Shown here piece after piece: positions 34,523 to 43,485 of a stretch of DNA of 64,000 nt. The DNA comes from Streptomyces sp. OR43. GTDB taxonomy: Bacteria; Actinomycetota; Actinomycetes; Streptomycetales; Streptomycetaceae. Location: positions 3,226,921-3,290,920 of the forward strand of contig NZ_RDBK01000043.1 of NCBI RefSeq assembly GCF_008042275.1, written 5' to 3'. Numbering within the stretch: the first letter of the stretch is position 1; each line of letters begins with the position of its first letter. A model generated the notes under the pieces. That model saw nothing but the letters and a program-made list of their open reading frames with translations, ran no database searches and was not told the origin of the DNA. The position numbers and the translations under genes were made by a program.

Positions 34523-35226
34523 TGCGCACCCATAACCGCGAACCGCAGACCCTGGGCGAAGGCACCCTGGACCGGATGGCGCGGATCCTCGCCACTCGCA
34601 ACATCGACCAGGCCGACGTCGCCGCACTGCCCGACGAGCCCGAGCCGCTCTCCCCGCTGGACGCCCTCTCGGCCGGGATGCCCCCGCGTTATCGGGCTGC
34701 CGTCGCCGACCACCTCCAGGTCCTGGCCTGGATCCGGGAGGTTACGGAGGCGGCCGTCGCCCCCAGCCCGGGAGCACGGCGGCAGGTCACCACCGGCCCC
34801 AGCCTCCTGATGGCCGGGGTCGTCGGCGCGGGCAAGACCCACCAGGCGTACGGCGCGGTCCGGGAGCTGGTCAAGGGCGGGATCGGCGTGCGCTGGCGCG
34901 CCACCACTGCTGCCGACCTGTACGCCGAACTCCGCCCCCGACAGAGCGTCGACAGCGAGCGGGACCTGGCAGTCATCAGCCGCTGCCCGCTGCTGATCAT
35001 CGACGACCTCGGCGCGGCCCGGGCCACGGAGTGGACCGAGGAAATCACGTACCGGCTGATCAACCGCCGGTACAACCACATGCTCCCGACCCTGATCACC
35101 ACCAACCTGCGCATCAGCGATCTCCGGGCGTACCTGGGAGACCGTGTTGCCTCCCGACTGGCGCAGATGACCACCCGGGTCGAGTTCGAACCGGTCGATC
35201 GCAGACGCTCCCGCGCCGCCGCCTGA
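34522..35226 (+). CDS. DnaC/IstB-like replicative helicase loader ATPase
   Basis: A 234-residue AAA+ ATPase. Walker A is GVVGAGKTHQ (about 99-108), Walker B is LLIIDDLGAAR (about 151-161), and a sensor-like LITTNLR follows, with an Arg finger in VASRLAQM. It belongs to the DnaC/IstB group that loads the replicative helicase onto the origin. Its start overlaps the initiator stop, giving the classic initiator-loader pair. The N-terminal 85 residues are a helical partner-binding region. Confidence 0.85.
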   Translation: MRTHNREPQTLGEGTLDRMARILATRNIDQADVAALPDEPEPLSPLDALSAGMPPRYRAAVADHLQVLAWIREVTEAAVAPSPGARRQVTTGPSLLMAGVVGAGKTHQAYGAVRELVKGGIGVRWRATTAADLYAELRPRQSVDSERDLAVISRCPLLIIDDLGAARATEWTEEITYRLINRRYNHMLPTLITTNLRISDLRAYLGDRVASRLAQMTTRVEFEPVDRRRSRAAA

Positions 35227-35341
35227 CCTGCCACAGGCCGCCGTGCCCGGCCGCGCCCCAGAGCGCCGGCCATTGACCTCCCGACCCAGCACACCTCTCC
35301 GCCGACGCCCCTGCGCGCGGAGAGCGATCGGAGCAACCAGC

Positions 35342-35908
35342 ATGACCACCACGACGATCAGCCCTGCCCGCCACCGCCTCCTCGGCGACCAGACCTGGCA
35401 GGCAGACGCCGTCTGCCAGAGCACCGAGTACAACCCGGTGGACCCCGAACTCTTCTTCCCCGAGCCCGACGAGATCGGCAAGATCAGCGCAGCCAAGTCG
35501 CTGTGCGCCCAGTGCCCGGTCCGCCGCACCTGCCTGGACGCCGCCCTGGAAGGCGGCGACACCGACGGCATCCGAGGCGGACTGACAGAGCAGGAACGCA
35601 AGCCGCTGCACGAGAAGCTCTCCCACCGCCTCGACTACAGCCGCATCAACGCCACCATTGCCGGGCGCGACGTGCACCTCACCCAAGCCGAGCGCCGCGC
35701 GGTCGTCCACGCCGCCTACCGCCACGGCCTCACCGAGGAGCGCCTGGCCTGGCTCCTCAAGATCACCCCGGAACACGCCCAGAAGCTGTACCGGGAGACC
35801 CGACAAGCGCTCGTACACAGCGACCTGGAACCGGCCACGAAGCCCACCCTGCCCCCAGAAAGCGACGGTCAGCACCTGGACCGCGACGACTTCGGGACGG
35901 CCGCGTGA
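35342..35908 (+). CDS. WhiB-family iron-sulfur transcription factor (Wbl)
   Basis: A 188-residue WhiB-like protein. Four Cys residues bind a 4Fe-4S cluster: Cys25, and Cys55-x-x-Cys58-x5-Cys64 in LCAQCPVRRTC; the turn GIRGG follows at about 76-80. Then comes a helical C-terminal extension, longer than in housekeeping Wbl proteins, with EERLAWLLKI that may add DNA contacts. Wbl proteins are common on actinomycete plasmids and phages. It overlaps the next gene by GTGA, so it is probably expressed with the transfer genes. Confidence 0.9.
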   Translation: MTTTTISPARHRLLGDQTWQADAVCQSTEYNPVDPELFFPEPDEIGKISAAKSLCAQCPVRRTCLDAALEGGDTDGIRGGLTEQERKPLHEKLSHRLDYSRINATIAGRDVHLTQAERRAVVHAAYRHGLTEERLAWLLKITPEHAQKLYRETRQALVHSDLEPATKPTLPPESDGQHLDRDDFGTAA

Positions 35909-36969
35909 ACACCACGAGCGCGCCGAAGACCGCGCACATCACCGGCTGGGACCGCATGGCCGTCATCGCCCTGGGCAGCGCGGGCTGCGCCCTGTCGTAC
36001 GACGCCCTCCAGCAGATGGCCGTCGCCATCCACATCCGCGGCTTCCTGACCTACCTCTTCCCCCTGGTGATCGACGGCTTCATCGCCTACGGCATACGGG
36101 CACTCCTGGTCCTGCGCGACGCACCCCTGCGCGCCCGGCTCTACGTCTGGACACTCTTCGGCACAGCCACCGCCGCCAGCATCTGGGCCAACGCCTTGCA
36201 CGCGGTGCGGCTCAACGAGGAAGCGGTCGCCGGCACGGGGCTCCGGCTGGGGGACACGGTGGTCGCGGTGCTGTCGACCATCGCCCCGCTCGCGCTGGCC
36301 GGAGCGGTCCACCTCTACATCCTCATCGCCCGGCGCCCGGCCAGGGGAAGTGACCGGGAGGACGTCGGTCAGGCCGGTCACCTCGGTCAGACTGACCGGA
36401 CCGAGGGCATCGCAGTCACCCGGACTGACCGGGTCAGGCAGTGGCAACCGCAGGCCGATCAGGTCAGCGCCGGGCAGCCGGTCACTTCCCTGACCGACCG
36501 GCCGCGACCGACCCTGAACAAGCCGGCCCCGAGTCCTGGTTCACTGACCGGGGACAGCGTCCCGGCGGACAGCAGCCCGGTCGCCGGTGACCGCGAACAG
36601 CCGCACGAGGCCCCTGACCTGGTCGGACAGCCGGACACCGCGCCACCGGTCACTGACCGCGCGGTCGGCACCGAGCCGGCCACCGGTAGCCAGGACAGCC
36701 ACGAGCCGGACACCGACCGGTCAGTCAATTTGCCGCAGGTCACTGAACGGGACACCCGGGCAGCCAGTGACCGGCGGAGTGACCCGGACACCGAGGAGCT
36801 GCTGAAGATTGCCCGGTCAGCGGTCAGGGCCGAGGACAAGCTGACCCGCAAGGTGGTCGCCCAGGCGATCCGAGGCCAGCAGATACCGCTGTCCAGCGAC
36901 ACCCTGACCGCCCTGATGGCCCAGCTCCGCGCCCAGCACGGACAGCCGGTCACCTCAGGCCGGAAATGA
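35905..36969 (+). CDS. DUF2637-type membrane protein with repeat-coded tail
   Basis: A 354-residue protein starting at a GTG overlapping the WhiB stop. Residues 20-135 carry four hydrophobic segments, including LSYDALQQMAV and FPLVIDGFIAYGIRAL, the signature of the DUF2637/spread-type proteins of Streptomyces plasmids. The tail of about 220 residues is polar and Asp/Thr/Pro/Gln-rich because its DNA is a dense array of TGACCG/CGGTCA hexamers. The C-terminal 60 residues (LLKIARSAVRAEDKLTR ... LTALMAQL) look like a folded helical domain. It probably acts in plasmid transfer or replication at the membrane. Confidence 0.8.
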   Translation: MNTTSAPKTAHITGWDRMAVIALGSAGCALSYDALQQMAVAIHIRGFLTYLFPLVIDGFIAYGIRALLVLRDAPLRARLYVWTLFGTATAASIWANALHAVRLNEEAVAGTGLRLGDTVVAVLSTIAPLALAGAVHLYILIARRPARGSDREDVGQAGHLGQTDRTEGIAVTRTDRVRQWQPQADQVSAGQPVTSLTDRPRPTLNKPAPSPGSLTGDSVPADSSPVAGDREQPHEAPDLVGQPDTAPPVTDRAVGTEPATGSQDSHEPDTDRSVNLPQVTERDTRAASDRRSDPDTEELLKIARSAVRAEDKLTRKVVAQAIRGQQIPLSSDTLTALMAQLRAQHGQPVTSGRK

Positions 36970-37020
36970 ACAGGACAGCACGAGGCGGGTGACCGAGCCG
37001 GACCCCACGGCCGGTCACCC
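36350..37020. repeat. Dense TGACCG/CGGTCA hexamer array
   Basis: About 20 copies of TGACCG or its complement CGGTCA occur in 670 bp, often as ACTGACCGG or CGGTCAC, far above the neighbouring genes. Most lie inside the DUF2637 gene, the last ones in the following gap. Orientation is mixed. Such arrays can be protein-binding clusters, for example for transfer or partition. Confidence 0.7.
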
Positions 37021-37071
37021 GCCCCCGGACACGCGCCCCACACCCTTCCGGAGCGAAGCGGAGAGCAAGCC

Positions 37072-37296
37072 ATGCGTACCCACCCGGCCACACCCACCGA
37101 GGTCAACTCCTGGCTGACCGTCCTGCACGAGCGCGGCCACCTGCACCGGGCCCAATCCGGCCTCGACAACACCTGGACCGTGCAACGAACCCGGGAAAGT
37201 CGCCCCTGGACCCTCCACCACCCGGTCCTGGCCATGGACTGGATCGAGGAACTCGTCCGCGAGTTGCGACAGGAAAACCCGGAGACGATTCGGTGA
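37072..37296 (+). CDS. Small hypothetical protein upstream of mobC
   Basis: A 74-residue protein beginning MRTHPATPTEVNSWL with GGAGAG upstream. It has a helix-rich core with HERGHLHRAQSGLDNTW and ends MDWIEELVRELRQENPETIR. It overlaps the MobC-like gene by GTGA, so it belongs to the mobilisation operon; function is unknown. Confidence 0.65.
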   Translation: MRTHPATPTEVNSWLTVLHERGHLHRAQSGLDNTWTVQRTRESRPWTLHHPVLAMDWIEELVRELRQENPETIR

Positions 37297-37958
37297 CGGC
37301 CAACGATCCGGTGGTTACCACCGCCGGACAGCAGCGTGCCCCCACGACGGCACCTGGCGGAGCAAGCTATCGCGTACGACGGTCCTACGACCCGTCGTAC
37401 GCACTTGCCACCGCCCAGGAGGGCGGGGGAAGCCCGGCTGGTCCCCGAGCGAGGGCGCACGAGGACCAGCCGGGCAACCGGCACCAGGGGGCGCCGGCCA
37501 CCAGGGGAGAAGCCGACCACAACGACCACCGCGAGCAGCCGAGCACGAGCACGCCCGCATTCCCCGGCCGCAAGCCGCGCCGGCGCCACCGCAACCCGAC
37601 CGAGCGCACCCGCAAGACCACCACACGCCTCTCTGACGCCGAGAACGCCGAGATCACCGCCGCCGCCACCCAGCGCGGCGTCACGGTCGCCCGCTTCTTG
37701 GCCACCGCCGGCCTGAGCGCCGCCCGTGGGCACGCTGCCGTGCACAGCAACGACCAGCTCGACGCCGCCATCGACGAACTCGCCGCTCTACGCACCGCGC
37801 TGGCCCGGATTGGCAACAACATCAACCAGATCGCCTTCGTCCTCAACAGTGGTGGCCACCCGCGCGTCGGTGAACTCGAACGCGCGCTGGGCGCGCTGAC
37901 CGTACTTCTCGCCCGCGTCGATGACGCGGCGAACGAACTGGTGACCAGGAGGCTGTGA
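37293..37958 (+). CDS. mobC: MobC-like relaxosome accessory protein
   Basis: A 221-residue protein. After a disordered, basic N-terminal half (Pro/Gly/Arg-rich, 1-105), the C-terminal part carries the MobC pattern: RLSDAENAEITAAATQRGV and ARIGNNINQIAFVLNSGG, a ribbon-helix-helix-like region plus helix. MobC proteins bind the origin of transfer and help the relaxase melt DNA. It starts at GTG 37293 overlapping the small upstream gene and is followed directly by the relaxase, confirming its role. Confidence 0.85.
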   Translation: MTANDPVVTTAGQQRAPTTAPGGASYRVRRSYDPSYALATAQEGGGSPAGPRARAHEDQPGNRHQGAPATRGEADHNDHREQPSTSTPAFPGRKPRRRHRNPTERTRKTTTRLSDAENAEITAAATQRGVTVARFLATAGLSAARGHAAVHSNDQLDAAIDELAALRTALARIGNNINQIAFVLNSGGHPRVGELERALGALTVLLARVDDAANELVTRRL

Positions 37959-39727
37959 TGGTGCCCGACATCGGGCGCGGCTCCCGCACCCACGGACTCC
38001 TCGTCTACCTGTACGGCCCCGGACGGCGCGAGGAGCACACCGACGCGCACCTCGTCGGCTCCTGGGACGGCTTCGCCCCCGACCCCGGCCGCGACACCGG
38101 CCTCGACCCCGACCCGAAGGTCACCCTCGCCCGACTCACCGCTGCCCTCGACCTCCGGGTCAAGCAGGCCGGCGACCGCGCACCCGCCCAGCACGTCTGG
38201 CACTGCTCGGTCCGCACTGCCCCCGGCGACCGGCGATTCTCCGACGAGGAGTGGAACTCCATCGCCCAGCGCATCGTCCGCGCCGCCGGCATCGCCCCCG
38301 CGGGCGATCCCGACGGCTGCCGGTGGATCGCCGTCCGCCACGCGGACGACCACATCCACATAGTCGCCACCCTGGTCCGAGGGGACCTGCGCAACCCTCG
38401 CCTGAACTACGACTTCAACAAGGCCCAGGCCGAATGCCGGAACATCGAGAAAGAGATGGGGCTGCGCCGCCTGAACGCCGGCGACGGCACCGCAGCGAAG
38501 AACCCCACCAGCGCCGAGAAGTTCAAGGCCGAACGCACAGGTCGCCCCGAGACCCCCCGCGAATCGCTCCGCGACGCCGTCCGCCAAGCCCTCGCCGGAG
38601 CGGACGACGAAAAGGAGTTCTTCACCCGGCTTCGTGAGGCCGGCCTGCGCGTGAAAGTGCGTCACGCCCCGTCCGGTGACGCGCTCGGCTACAACGTTGC
38701 CCTGCCCGGCGACCGCAACCGCCATGGCGAACCGGTCTGGTACCCCGGTTCCAAGCTGGCCCCCGACCTTTCCCTTCCGAAGATCCGTCTCCGGCTGGCC
38801 GACGGCACTGCTGATCAGAACGTGGCTTCGACCGCCGGGCGGGCGGACTGGTCTCTTCCTGCCCGAGAGCGACGCGGGGCCACAGCCAGCGTTGAGCGTG
38901 CCGCTGTAGTCCTCGATGGCGAAGGCAGTGACGGGGAAGCCGCCGCCCAGCTCGTCGGCGTCGGAGAACTCCTGGACGCGGTCGCCCAGACCTCCCCGGC
39001 CGCCACCCGCGCCGAGCTGGCTGCCGCCGCCCGCGCTTTCGAACGGGCGACCCGCAGCCACGTCCGCGCGGAGCGTGCCGACACCCTGGCACTCCGTTCC
39101 GCGGCCCGGGGCATCATCCAGGCCGGCAGTGCCCTCGGCCGCGGCGAGGACGGCGGCACCACCGCCATGCTCCTCTCCACCTTGGTCCTGGTCACGCTCG
39201 CCGCCGCCCGCTGGCACTCCGCCCGCGGACATGCCCAGCAGGCCCACGCCTCCCGACAGACCGCCGAGCACCTGCGAACCGCCTACCGCCAGGCCGCTGC
39301 GACACCCATGCAGGCACTGCAAGACCAAGGTCGCGCCCTACCAGAATCCGAACGCCGCACCCACCAGGCCACCATTCGCGCAGCACTGCCCGAAGCCCCG
39401 ATGCGATCAAACAGCTCGTCCACGAAGACCGACGCTCTGACCGCCACCCTTGCTCAGGCGGAGCAAGCAGGCCACGACCCCAAGACACTTCTCCAGCAAG
39501 CCATCGACATGCGCGAACTCGACACAGCCGACGACATCAACGACGTGCTCGTCTGGCGACTGCGCCGCCTCGCCCAGCTTCCCGCTCACCCGACGGAAGC
39601 CACGCGCCACCCGCAGGCCGACACCAGCCAGCCGAACGCCTCGATCAATGGCAACTGCAACCGAATGGCACCTGCGGCGTCAGCTCGCCGCCAGCCCGAC
39701 CCACGCAACCGCCCGCCGCGCCGCTGA
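37958..39727 (+). CDS. MobA-type relaxase (mobilisation nuclease)
   Basis: A 589-residue relaxase. The N-terminal domain (about 1-250) has the three-His metal motif VRHADDHIHIV (His128, His132, His134), a preceding WHCSVR strand and a Tyr-rich region, as in MobA/VirD2-type relaxases that nick at oriT. A second region (about 330-480) is Ala-rich with a hydrophobic stretch TAMLLSTLVLVTLAAARW, and the rest is a helical tail. AGGAGG precedes the ATG by 5 nt. With MobC and the TraG-like gene at 53520 it indicates single-stranded DNA transfer. Confidence 0.92.
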   Translation: MVPDIGRGSRTHGLLVYLYGPGRREEHTDAHLVGSWDGFAPDPGRDTGLDPDPKVTLARLTAALDLRVKQAGDRAPAQHVWHCSVRTAPGDRRFSDEEWNSIAQRIVRAAGIAPAGDPDGCRWIAVRHADDHIHIVATLVRGDLRNPRLNYDFNKAQAECRNIEKEMGLRRLNAGDGTAAKNPTSAEKFKAERTGRPETPRESLRDAVRQALAGADDEKEFFTRLREAGLRVKVRHAPSGDALGYNVALPGDRNRHGEPVWYPGSKLAPDLSLPKIRLRLADGTADQNVASTAGRADWSLPARERRGATASVERAAVVLDGEGSDGEAAAQLVGVGELLDAVAQTSPAATRAELAAAARAFERATRSHVRAERADTLALRSAARGIIQAGSALGRGEDGGTTAMLLSTLVLVTLAAARWHSARGHAQQAHASRQTAEHLRTAYRQAAATPMQALQDQGRALPESERRTHQATIRAALPEAPMRSNSSSTKTDALTATLAQAEQAGHDPKTLLQQAIDMRELDTADDINDVLVWRLRRLAQLPAHPTEATRHPQADTSQPNASINGNCNRMAPAASARRQPDPRNRPPRR

Positions 39728-40229
39728 CGAAGGCCGACGGGCCAGCCCGCCGACCTTCGAGAAAGCCCTGGACAGACACTTCCACCTGCTGTTACGGATG
39801 GAAACAGACCACCCTGATCGGGAGATGACGCTCGTGCTCAGACCCACCGACCGCCCCGCAGAACCGAACACCGTACTGCCCGTCCTCCCCGCCGGCACCG
39901 ATCCCTTGCTGCAGCACGAGTACGAGGCGCAGCCGCCCAGCGGTCCCGGTGTGACGCGCTGCCTCAGCCACCCGCGTGAACTGGCACTCCGCGGAATCCC
40001 GGTGATGTGCACAGCCTGCCGTGCCCGGCGCGACTGGCTACTCATCAACCACGGCCGCAACGTCTGGGTCTGCTGCCGCTGCAGCAACCAATGGCTCGAA
40101 CCCGAGATCAGCCGCGCCGAATTCGACGCCCTGATCGCCATCCCGGACGGAACGACCTACCCCACCCTCGGGCACGGCCTCACCGCGCTCGGCTTCGACG
40201 GTGCCTTCGCCGGCACCTACCTGGACTAA
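39648..40229 (+). CDS. Hypothetical protein with Cys-pair zinc ribbon
   Basis: A 193-residue frame that overlaps the relaxase end by 80 bp in another frame. The second half has CTACRARRDW and VCCRCSNQW, two Cys pairs forming a zinc-ribbon pattern, then ISRAEFDALIAIPDG. The start is uncertain: ATG 39648 or an internal ATG (METDHPD, near 39799). The zinc-ribbon part is the well-supported region; function is unknown. Confidence 0.6.
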   Translation: MATATEWHLRRQLAASPTHATARRAADEGRRASPPTFEKALDRHFHLLLRMETDHPDREMTLVLRPTDRPAEPNTVLPVLPAGTDPLLQHEYEAQPPSGPGVTRCLSHPRELALRGIPVMCTACRARRDWLLINHGRNVWVCCRCSNQWLEPEISRAEFDALIAIPDGTTYPTLGHGLTALGFDGAFAGTYLD

Positions 40230-40248
40230 GGGCTGTAGGCGCGGGGGA

Positions 40249-40267
40249 CCGGGGGCAGCGCCCCCGG
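40249..40267. terminator. Hairpin after the mobilisation operon
   Basis: A perfect 8-bp GC stem (40249-40256 with 40260-40267) with a 3-nt loop lies 20 bp after the zinc-ribbon gene. It could end the mobilisation transcript. Confidence 0.55.
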
Positions 40268-40393
40268 GAACGATCACCGCGTGACTGGTATGGCACGCGA
40301 TCAAGGTTCGGCGACACGGGACATTACGACCTGGTCCGCGATAGAGGGCCGGGGGCAGGACGGGCTTCTAGTGCGAACTGACAGCATGAGCTC

Positions 40394-40840
40394 ATGGACG
40401 ATGCAGTGGACCTCGGCGAGTTCGTTGTGCGCCGCGCGAGTGAGTCAGAGTGGGCCGCGCTGGTCGGGATCGACGCGGTCGCGGTCGAAGGTGACTTCGG
40501 GCGACAGGCGAGCATCCGAAAGTGGTGCCAGCAGGGCCAGGTGGTCGTAGCGGAGGACGAGTCTGGCCTGCTTGGCTACTGCGTGGTTGAGTACACGTTC
40601 TTCGAACAGGGCTTCGTCACCATGCTGATGGTGGCCCCATCGGCCCGCAGCAGAGGCGTTGGTCATCGGTTGCTGGACGCCGTAGCTGCCTCGTGCACGA
40701 CCCCGAAGCTCTTCACCTCGACCAACGTCTCCAACCAGCCGATGCAGCGGCTGCTCCAACGCGCCGGTTGGAGCCCGGTCGGCCTTCTCCACGGCCTCGA
40801 TGAGGGCGACCCCGAACTGTTCTACCTCTGCCGACCGTAG
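40394..40840 (+). CDS. GNAT-family N-acetyltransferase
   Basis: A 148-residue acetyltransferase. The acetyl-CoA site is VAPSARSRGVGHRLL, matching the GNAT R/Q-x-x-G-x-G/A consensus; the preceding FVTMLMVAP strand and the closing NQPMQRLLQRAGW segment are typical of the family. Substrate is unknown. It lies alone between the mobilisation block and the IS remnant, with a weak hairpin (acggggc arm, 40841-40860) after its stop. Confidence 0.88.
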   Translation: MDDAVDLGEFVVRRASESEWAALVGIDAVAVEGDFGRQASIRKWCQQGQVVVAEDESGLLGYCVVEYTFFEQGFVTMLMVAPSARSRGVGHRLLDAVAASCTTPKLFTSTNVSNQPMQRLLQRAGWSPVGLLHGLDEGDPELFYLCRP

Positions 40841-40899
40841 ACGGGGCGGATGCACCCCGTTACCCGTGACCTGAAGCGGACCGCACGAGTTCATCGGAT

Positions 40900-41888
40900 G
40901 TGTCGTCTCAATGGGCCCGTGCGGCCTTGTCGCATCCTGCCTTCTGCGGCATCTCCCGTGCGCATCTCGGCGGTTTGATTAAGGAGTTGGCAGGCCCGTG
41001 GCTTGCCCGGTGTGAGTCTGCACTGCGTGAGCGGCGTGGTACCGAGCGACAGAGGGACGCTGGTGCCGGACCGAAGCACGACCTGGTCTTCACCGACCGC
41101 GTGCTGGTCACGCTGGTGCATCTGCGCACCGGGCTCCCGCACGTCGCGCTGGCCGAGCTGCACGGCACAGCCCGCTCCACGGTCTCCCGGGCCATCGGCG
41201 AGATCCGCCCGCTGCTGGCAGCACGTGGCTTCGCCGTCCCCGACCGCCCCGGCGTCAGGCTGCGCACCCTGGCGGATGTGTTCGCCTATGCCGAGGCTGA
41301 GGGGATCCGTCTGCGGATCGACGGCGCCGAGACCCAGGTTCGCCGCCCGAAGGCTAGCCAGCCCGGACGACGGGCCTTCGTGTCCGGCAAGAAGAAGCAG
41401 AACACCATCAAGACCACCACTGTCAGTGATGGTCAGGGCGTCTGCTGTGGTCGGGCGCGGATCGGCCCGGTCACATGCACGACCAGACCGCCGTGCGCAC
41501 CGAGGGCATCGCGGAGCAGTTCCGGCTCTACCCGGAGGTAGAGGCCGAGGTCGACGAGGGGTACCGGGGCCTGGCCAACGCATTCCCCGACCAGGTCAGC
41601 GCCCCGCCGAAGAAGCCGAAGGACGACGCGCCGCTCGGCGAGCACTACGCATGGCAGGAAATGCGCCGACGGCAGTCCTCGGCCCGGATCTGCGTCGAGC
41701 ACACCGTCGAGCACACCAACGCCGAACTGCGGCAGTGACGCCCGCTCCAGCGCTACACCACCCGACGCGGGGACTACGCCGAAACCCACTGCGCGATCGC
41801 CTCGCTGGTAGCGGACCGCTCCGCTCACCGGCCAACCCGCCGCGAGCTGAGCACCGCACTGGTACTCGCCCGGCGAGACGCCTTCTAA
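40900..41888 (+). pseudogene. Decayed IS5-like transposase
   Basis: The reading frame of an IS5-type DDE transposase is broken in two places. The first part (from about 40900) has a helix-turn-helix (LAELHGTARSTVSRAIGEI) and the start of the DDE domain (RLRIDGAETQVRRPK). Near 41430-41445 a missing base shifts the frame: the continuation MHDQTAVRTEGIAEQF is in another frame. A TGA at 41736-41738 replaces a Trp codon before RPLQRYTTRRGDY; homology resumes and ends at 41888. Two independent lesions indicate an old, inactive insertion. Terminal inverted repeats were not identified. Confidence 0.85.
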
Positions 41889-41994
41889 TTAACTACCAGC
41901 CAACCCGCCAGGCCAACACGTCGGGCCTCAATCGTGGACCACGCCGTTAGCGCCACCAATGCGTGCTGATTGACGACGTCGGTGACAAATAATT

Positions 41995-42008
41995 CGAACG
42001 TACGCTCT
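41995..42008 (+). promoter_or_regulatory. Possible LexA-type SOS box
   Basis: CGAAC-GTAC-GCTC matches the actinobacterial LexA consensus (CGAAC, 4 nt, GTTC) with one mismatch, 10 bp before the start of the gene at 42018. A TTGACG hexamer at 41970 may be the -35 element. The promoter of the LexA-like wHTH operon would be under it. Confidence 0.35.
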
Positions 42009-42017
42009 AATGTGGAG

Positions 42018-42260
42018 ATGGATGCCCCCATCTTCCCCACCGACCTGATCCAGGCCCAGCACGAACTCCACGCCACGTACGACGCCCTCGCAGCACCCAG
42101 CCAGCACGGCAACACCGCACTGCGCCGCCGACTGCTCCTTCTGTCCGCCCGCATCTGGTGGCACCCTTTCTGGAACACCCGACCGGCCGGCAGGACGGCG
42201 GACCGGAGCGAGCTGCGCCGTCAGGCCCGCGGTGACCGTCGCGCAACGAGGGCGGCATGA
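42018..42260 (+). CDS. Small hypothetical protein coupled to the LexA-like gene
   Basis: An 80-residue protein starting MDAPIFPTDLIQAQHELHATYDAL behind TGGAG. The rest is Arg-rich with RLLLLSARIWWHPFW. It overlaps the next gene by ATGA, which supports both. No domain is recognised; a similar gene may accompany LexA-like regulators on other Streptomyces elements. Confidence 0.6.
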   Translation: MDAPIFPTDLIQAQHELHATYDALAAPSQHGNTALRRRLLLLSARIWWHPFWNTRPAGRTADRSELRRQARGDRRATRAA

Positions 42261-42475
42261 GTGTCGACGTCCCGACCGATCGGCAGGTCCAGATTCTGCG
42301 GGTGATCAGGAACTGGATCGCGGATCACGGCGAGGGGCCCTCGATCCGTCAGATCGGAGAGCGAGTCGGCCTGTCCAGCAGCAGCTCGGTCGCCTACCAA
42401 CTCGGGCGCCTGGAAACCCTGGGACTGATCAGTCGCACGGGGCGGCGCTGGCGCTCCTGCCGGCTTGGCACCTGA
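42257..42475 (+). CDS. LexA DNA-binding-domain-only protein
   Basis: A 72-residue protein equal to the N-terminal winged helix of LexA: RQVQILRVIRNWIADHGEGP, then SIRQIGERVGLSSSSSVAYQL and a LGLISRTGRRW wing. The peptidase/autocleavage half is missing, so it cannot self-cleave in SOS induction. It might compete with LexA for operators or act as a constitutive repressor of its own operon. Confidence 0.85.
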   Translation: MSVDVPTDRQVQILRVIRNWIADHGEGPSIRQIGERVGLSSSSSVAYQLGRLETLGLISRTGRRWRSCRLGT

Positions 42476-42596
42476 ACTACCGTCACCGCGGTCTCGTCCG
42501 ATCCGCCAGCAACTGAGGTGGGGGCTGAGACCGGCAGCATCGGCAGGAGCCGCGGTACGCGTCGGCCAGGTGGAGCCCCTCGGCGTCGCGAGCCGG

Positions 42597-42827
42597 TCAG
42601 CCGCGGTTTCCGTTCTTCGGCAGTCCTCCTCGGAAGTCGCAGCCGGGGCACTCGTCCTCACCCTGGATGTGCCCCTCGTACCAGCCGTGGACGGCGGCGT
42701 GGAGAATCGCGTCCTCCACCGAGGCTTCGCCGTTGCGGACTGATTCGATGGCGTTGCCGACGACCACTCGGAGCGCAGCATGGTCATGCGAAGGGAATGG
42801 AGGGGAGGGCATAGGCGAGTCGGTCAT
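42597..42827 (-). CDS. Small CxxC protein
   Basis: A 76-residue protein beginning MTDSPMPSPPFPSHDHAAL, with a helical middle (VVVGNAIESVRNGEASVEDAILH) and a CPGCDF motif near the end. The single CxxC might bind zinc as a dimer. Start ATG 42827 lacks a strong ribosome-binding site. Function unknown. Confidence 0.5.
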   Translation of the reverse strand: MTDSPMPSPPFPSHDHAALRVVVGNAIESVRNGEASVEDAILHAAVHGWYEGHIQGEDECPGCDFRGGLPKNGNRG

Positions 42828-43068
42828 GCCGTGAGCCTAGGGGCGTCGCGGAGAGTCATTCAGTGGAATCGACGTTCGAAGGAAGCTCACTGGAACAAAC
42901 CGGGCCCCAACGCTGAAGCCTGGGTGGGCGGCGACCTCGGGGTATCCCTGGAGTCGTCGGCCGTCGTGTTCCCCCTGTTCGCCGGTGATGAGCGTAGGCA
43001 ACGCGCGCCTGGGCGTACGGCAAGGCCGCCCCTGCCTGATCGGCGCGGGGCGGCCTTCTGCGGTTAGG

Positions 43069-43395
43069 TCAGACCTGGGCGAGTTGGTTCGAGAGGTCGA
43101 GGGCGGCGGTCGCGACCGCGAGGGCGGCGCACAGCCCCAACACCTCGTGGAGGGTCGGGCGGACTATGCGCGGCCAGGCGTCCGGGGCGGCAGGCCAGGA
43201 TGCGAGATGTACCTCGCCGGTGGCCAGGCCTAGGTGGGCGGTGACGTCCCACCCCGCGAGCGGGGCTGGCTCCCAGCGAAGGCGGACGCGGCCGAGGGGG
43301 AGCGTCGTTTCGGCGGTGAGCCACGTGATGTCGAGCGGTCCGTCGGGCTGGGTGGAGACGCGCTGGACCAGCGCCCCGCGTGTGCCGCTCGGCAT
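43069..43395 (-). CDS. Hypothetical protein of the accessory block
   Basis: A 108-residue frame with a beta-rich centre (LDITWLTAETTLPLGRVRL, WDVTAHLGLATGEVH) and a hydrophobic helical C terminus (LHEVLGLCAALAVATAAL). It has no known domain. The frame shows normal high-GC codon use and starts at ATG 43395. Confidence 0.5.
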   Translation of the reverse strand: MPSGTRGALVQRVSTQPDGPLDITWLTAETTLPLGRVRLRWEPAPLAGWDVTAHLGLATGEVHLASWPAAPDAWPRIVRPTLHEVLGLCAALAVATAALDLSNQLAQV

Positions 43396-43485
43396 GGGGT
43401 GTATGGCCAGGCTTTGCAGGGGAAGGAACTGCGAAGGTCGGGAGTGCGGCGAGATTGAGAGCCTCCGGAGCTGTGTTGCTGGGGG

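Noticed and set aside
40900..41888. Active insertion sequence
   Set aside because: The transposase has a frameshift and an internal stop, and no terminal inverted repeats were identified.
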